Below, piece after piece: positions 29,501-32,017 of a stretch of DNA of 32,017 bases. Every line of letters begins with the position of its first letter. Within the stretch, counting starts at the first letter, position 1. Position numbers and translations under genes: made by a program. The DNA lies in NCBI GenBank assembly GCA_903883645.1, contig CAISBR010000010.1, forward strand, positions 1-32,017, read 5' to 3'. Origin of the DNA: an uncultured Myxococcales bacterium (lineage in GTDB: Bacteria > Myxococcota_A > UBA9042). The notes beneath the pieces were generated by a model, which saw only the letters and a list, made by a program, of their open reading frames with translations, did no database searches and was not told the DNA's origin.

Positions 29501-32017
29501 GTATACGCGATGCCACCTTTGCTGGTTCCGCCGGCGATGGCAGTGGTTACGCCAACTTCTAGGCCGTCGCCCAAGCCGTCGCCGTCGGTGTCTTTGGCGA
29601 GCGGGTTGGTCTTGCCGATGCCCTGCAACTTGCCGGAACCATTCACTTCATCGCCATCAAGCAGGCCATCGTCGTCGCTATCGGCATCGAGCGGATTGGT
29701 CTCTTCGCCGGGTTCGTAGGCCTTGGGATTGCCGCCCTTGACCTCGATGCTGTCGCTCAGGCCGTCGTGGTCGGTGTCGGGGTCGGTCGGGTCGGTACCC
29801 AGCAGAAATTCTTCGGGATCCGTAAGGCCGTCGCCGTCGCTGTCGAGCGCGGTGCAGGTCACGCCGTCGCCGGTGTAGCCCTTCTTGCAGGCGCAACCAA
29901 AGCTGCCCGCCGTGTTGCTGCAATCGGCCGCCAGGGCGCAACCCCCGTTATTCTGGTCACATTCGTTGATGTCGACACAATTTTGGCCGTTGCCCGCGTA
30001 ACCCTGCTCGCAGGTGCACGAGTAGCTGCCCACGGTGTTGCTGCAGTCGGCTGCGAGGGCACAGCCCGCCACGCCAGCTTTACATTCATCAATGTCGCTG
30101 CAGGTGATGCCGTCGCCGCTATAGCCCTTGGGGCAGTCGCCGCAGGTCCACGAGCCGGGGTTATTCTTGCACTCGACGCCCGTGCCGCAACCACCGTTGC
30201 TGGTAGCGCATTCGTCGACGTCGCCGCAGTTGACACCGTCGCCGCTGTAGCCAGCCTTGCACGAGCAGACGAAGCTGCCCACCGTGTTGGTGCAGTCGGC
30301 CGCGAGCGCGCAGCCCGCCGTGCCAACTAGACATTCATCAATGTCACTACAGGTCGGAGCCGCGCCGTAGTTGTTGGCGCAGGTAAAGGCGCTGGTCGAG
30401 CCGCAACCGCCGTTGTCGACGACGCATTCGTCTACATCGACACACTGCGGCAGCGCGCCGGTCTGATTCAAGCAGGTGACGAAGCCGGCCTGGCCACACC
30501 CGCCATTGTTGGTGGCGCACTCGTCGATGTCGGCGCAGGTCGGGGTGGCGTCGTACAGGTTGGCGCAGGCGTAGAACTGCGGGTCGCCGCAGCCGCCGTT
30601 GTTCGTCGCGCACTCGTCGATATCGGTGCAAGTCGGCGCAGCAGCGAGGTTATTGCCGCAGGTGACCAAGGCAGGGTCGCCGCAACCGCCGTTGGCTACC
30701 GCACATTCGTCAATGTCGGCACAGACGACTGGCGCATTGAACTGGTTGACACAAATATACCACTGCGCTTCGCCGCAACCGCCGTTGTCGACTGCACATT
30801 CGTCGATATCCGTGCACACCGGAAGGCCGCCGATCTGATTGCTGCAAGTGACAAAGCCGAGCTTGCCGCAGCCGCCGTTGTCGACCGCGCACTCGTTGAT
30901 GTCGCTGCAGGTGGGGGGAGCGCCGTACTTGTTGCCGCAGCTGTAGAACTGGGCGCTGCCGCAGCCGCCGTTGTCGGTAACACACTCGTCGATGTCGGTG
31001 CAGGTGGGCGCGCCATCGAACACGTTGCTACAAGTGACGAATTGCGCCGAGCCGCAGCCGCCGTTGTTGGTCGCGCACTCGTTGACATCGGTGCAAGTGG
31101 CTGGAGCACCTACGTTGTTGAGGCAAATGACATTGCCGGCCGTGCCGCAGCCGCCGTTGTTGGTCGCACACTCGTCGATGTCGCTGCACGTGGGCGCAGC
31201 GCCGGCGTTATTGACGCATTTGAAGAAGTTGGCATCGCCGCAGCCACCGTTGTTGCTGGCGCACTCGTCGATGTCGGTGCACGCGGCGCCGTTGCCAACG
31301 TAGCCCGCTCGGCACGTGCAGGTGTGGCTGCCGATGGTGTTGGTGCAGTCGGCCGCTAGGTCGCAACCACCTGTACCTGTGGCGCATTCGTCGATGTCGT
31401 TGCAGGTCTTGCCGTCGCCGCTGTAGCCGGCCGGGCAGTTGCCGCAGGTCCACGAGCCGGGGGTGTTCTTGCATACCACGCCCGCGCTGCAGCCGCCGTT
31501 GTTAACTTGACATTCATCAACATCGGTACAGGTCTTGCCGTCGCCCGCGTAGCCGGGCTTGCACGAGCAGGCGAAGCTACCCACCGTGTTGGTGCAGTCG
31601 GCGGCGAGGGCGCAATCCGCAGTGCCCGCGCTGCATTCGTTGATGTCGGTGCAGGTAAAGCCGTCGCCCGCAAAGCCGGGCTTGCAGGTGCAGGTAAAGC
31701 CCCCGTTGGTGTTGGCGCATGTGCCCGAGTTGCTGCAGCCGTCGGTACCTAATTTACATTCATCAATGTCAGCGCAAGTCGGCGCCGCGCCAATGTTGTT
31801 GGTGCAGGTGAAGAACTTGGCGTCGCCGCAGCTGCCGTTGTTGGTTAGGCACTCGTTGATGTCGGTCTTGGTCGTGGTGCCGTCGCAGGTGTAGCCGCTG
31901 GGGCACGCTTGGCACAGGTCGACGCTGCCGTCGACGAGCTGATAGCCCACATTGCACTGTACGCACTGGCTATTCGTGCTGGCTGAGCAGGTCGCGGTGC
32001 TGGCGCATTGGGCGATC
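26581..32017 (-). CDS. Giant EGF-like/TSP3 surface protein fused to OmpA-family protein (5' partial)
   Basis: Open from the right edge to TAG at 26581-26583; 1811 residues are visible and the N-terminus is missing. In order: a Cys-rich start; 19 EGF-like modules (29854-31863); an Asp-rich thrombospondin type-3 region with a large internal duplication (28606-29844); [12 protein letters not shown], a hydrophobic helix and RRRR (28474-28572), which is a MYXO-CTERM-like sorting signal; then without a stop codon M1185, a second signal-like stretch [19 protein letters not shown], a probable beta-barrel (27530-28400), five and a half 33-residue TSP3 repeats (26962-27519) and an OmpA peptidoglycan-binding domain ([28 protein letters not shown]). 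It could be a true fusion, or two genes whose stop codon was lost or miscalled. The C-terminal part alone (26581-28464, 627 residues) would be an ordinary OmpA-family protein, but it lacks a good ribosome site. Confidence 0.85.
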   Translation of the reverse strand, partial: IAQCASTATCSASTNSQCVQCNVGYQLVDGSVDLCQACPSGYTCDGTTTKTDINECLTNNGSCGDAKFFTCTNNIGAAPTCADIDECKLGTDGCSNSGTCANTNGGFTCTCKPGFAGDGFTCTDINECSAGTADCALAADCTNTVGSFACSCKPGYAGDGKTCTDVDECQVNNGGCSAGVVCKNTPGSWTCGNCPAGYSGDGKTCNDIDECATGTGGCDLAADCTNTIGSHTCTCRAGYVGNGAACTDIDECASNNGGCGDANFFKCVNNAGAAPTCSDIDECATNNGGCGTAGNVICLNNVGAPATCTDVNECATNNGGCGSAQFVTCSNVFDGAPTCTDIDECVTDNGGCGSAQFYSCGNKYGAPPTCSDINECAVDNGGCGKLGFVTCSNQIGGLPVCTDIDECAVDNGGCGEAQWYICVNQFNAPVVCADIDECAVANGGCGDPALVTCGNNLAAAPTCTDIDECATNNGGCGDPQFYACANLYDATPTCADIDECATNNGGCGQAGFVTCLNQTGALPQCVDVDECVVDNGGCGSTSAFTCANNYGAAPTCSDIDECLVGTAGCALAADCTNTVGSFVCSCKAGYSGDGVNCGDVDECATSNGGCGTGVECKNNPGSWTCGDCPKGYSGDGITCSDIDECKAGVAGCALAADCSNTVGSYSCTCEQGYAGNGQNCVDINECDQNNGGCALAADCSNTAGSFGCACKKGYTGDGVTCTALDSDGDGLTDPEEFLLGTDPTDPDTDHDGLSDSIEVKGGNPKAYEPGEETNPLDADSDDDGLLDGDEVNGSGKLQGIGKTNPLAKDTDGDGLGDGLEVGVTTAIAGGTSKGGIAYTGTLAAGFKGDSDPSTTTDPNKVDTDGGTVGDGVEDQNGNGKIDSGETDPNDPADDIAKIGDTDGDGLSDDEEKQIGTDPTKPDTDGDGLWDGVEVKIGTDPLDEDSDGDGLFDGQETALGDPNAYDAGLDTDPMDADSDDDGLSDGDELNGTGKLAGYGKSNPLSKDTDGDQIADGAEVGVTTAIPSGKSNGGKAFKGTDGSFAVDSDPSTTTNPSVADSDKGGVADGAEDKNHNGKIDSGETDPNYPGDDQPLTTDTDGDGVVDATDNCVFLKNPDQADSDHDGVGDICDYNDGNDSANVGSQGLSVTGGCSAGTPSSSSGWLLTTLASLAVLLLVSRRRRAAAMVPFMGVVLATPMAAQAAQGSVDTEQFEAAVPGAGLLSTWGTAAPGMLAYDLGLSSHYALRPVQTVRLVPGDLRPVGSIVPGVLRAELLGRLGLGKWADVSFALPFVQTVGTPQVAFAGRSSSDFSATTLGDIRLSAGLDLTQLYTERNPDGDGLGLAVRLGMWLPTGDVASLQGDGSVRVEPRLAADWRLKRWYFAGNVGWLFRSRSQVAQVVSDDAFRYTLLASGELYGEWLDWVVTGQGALQSAKQINPLNATERAYDGNNSPMEALAGVHAHLGQLAGTLAAGAGLNSAVGTPVSRVVLQLGWVAEKDPDWDRDGVLNAVDRCPKVAEDKDGFEDADGCPDPDNDHDGIIDTADKCPNEAEDVDNFEDSDGCVDPDNDQDGVLDTADKCPNDPEDKDNFEDADGCPDLDNDKDGILDKADKCPNVAEDKDGFEDADGCPDPDNDKDGIPDVKDKCPNEPEDMDGFEDLDGCPDPDNDQDKILDPDDKCPDDATNKCKAARVGGEIVIYERVEFAVNKAVIRKESFGILDAVVAILAERPDITHMEVQGHTDSDGDDNKNLTLSQARAEAVLAYLANNGIERERLVAKGYGETKPMEPNDSKEHKQLNRRVQFVIQAAGVSEKK
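26962..27519 (-). repeat. 99-base tandem repeats encoding TSP3 units
   Basis: Five full and one partial copies of a 33-residue calcium-type unit (DxDGxxDxxDKCPxxxEDxD, then [12 protein letters not shown]), 99 bases each. They link the barrel to the OmpA peptidoglycan-binding domain. Such Asp-rich repeats bind calcium in thrombospondins and form stiff spacers in bacterial OmpA proteins. Confidence 0.9.
28474..28572 (-). other. Internal MYXO-CTERM-like sorting signal
   Basis: Encodes GGC (Cys at 28564-28566), a Ser-rich spacer, a hydrophobic helix ([15 protein letters not shown]) and RRRR (28474-28485). In Myxococcota this signal normally ends the protein and is thought to be processed by a myxosortase and lipid-anchored at the Cys. 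Here the frame continues into an OmpA-type protein. Confidence 0.75.
28606..29844 (-). repeat. Duplicated TSP3-rich segment (about 591-base offset)
   Basis: Two related copies with the landmark EVGVTTAI encoded 591 bases (197 codons) apart. Each carries DSDDDGLxDGDExNGxGKL, NPLxKDTDGD, DPSTTT and [12 protein letters not shown]. The second copy also holds an additional TSP3 pair. The two are diverged, so the duplication is not recent. Confidence 0.85.
29854..31863 (-). repeat. Nineteen EGF-like modules
   Basis: Each module starts with D-[IV]-[DN]-E-C. Eight are about 41 residues with six cysteines, resembling calcium-binding EGF (modules 2-5 and 16-19 from the N-terminal side). Eleven are 31 residues with four cysteines (module 1 and modules 6-15). 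Modules 6-15 occupy 30346-31275 with an exact 93-base period. Five long modules fit C-x-[DN]-x4-[FY]-x-C-x-C. Confidence 0.92.

Noticed and set aside
26962..31863. CRISPR-like or satellite DNA from regular 93- and 99-base repeats
   Set aside because: The periodicity is codon-based and encodes EGF-like and TSP3 modules; units diverge at third positions and there are no spacers.

Overview
The window is GC-rich, gene-dense DNA from a Gram-negative bacterium. Several signs point to Myxococcota (former deltaproteobacteria). These are proteins with Cys-rich CDDGN-type repeats, an EGF/thrombospondin-type-3 surface protein carrying a MYXO-CTERM-like sorting signal (GC followed by a hydrophobic helix and RRRR), an orphan eCIS-core (DUF4157) protein, and an mdh-sdhC-sdhA-sdhB cluster with a single diheme-type membrane anchor. 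No insertion sequence, phage, CRISPR array or rRNA was seen. One tRNA gene (Val, anticodon GAC) is present.

Layout. 1-6.1 kb: the tail of an exported protein, a lipoprotein with a Pro/Gly/Met-rich tail, a GatB/YqeY protein, a reverse-strand beta-helix protein, an HExxH-type peptide beta-hydroxylase homologue, and a Cys-rich lipoprotein ending in an FGE-sulfatase-like domain. 6.1-10 kb: an eCIS-core protein, then a membrane protein overlapping an LTA-synthase-like sulfatase/transferase. 10-13.4 kb, reverse strand: tRNA-Val, thiE, prmC, prfC. prmC methylates release factors and prfC recycles them, so translation termination genes sit together. 13.5-14.7 kb: a small outer-membrane protein and an abutting unknown gene. 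14.9-19.6 kb: TCA-cycle block (malate dehydrogenase and succinate dehydrogenase). 19.7-22.8 kb: an RNase III-fold protein that has lost its catalytic acids, a YaeQ protein, and an M20 peptidase. 23.1-26.6 kb: a large cytoplasmic hybrid histidine kinase with a terminal Hpt domain. 26.6-32.0 kb, reverse strand: a giant EGF-TSP3-MYXO-CTERM-OmpA reading frame that runs off the right edge.

Most of the window is housekeeping and surface biology. Four points stand out: (1) a MYXO-CTERM-like sorting signal in the middle of a polypeptide, followed directly by a second signal peptide and an OmpA-type protein; (2) ten exactly periodic 31-residue, four-cysteine modules in the same protein; (3) an RNase III-like protein with all four aligned metal-binding acids replaced and a weakened dsRNA-binding domain; (4) an HExxH peptide beta-hydroxylase homologue with no RiPP genes around it, next to a Cys/Asp/Asn-rich exported protein, in a window where the giant protein carries the Asx-hydroxylation consensus. 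The link in (4) is speculative.
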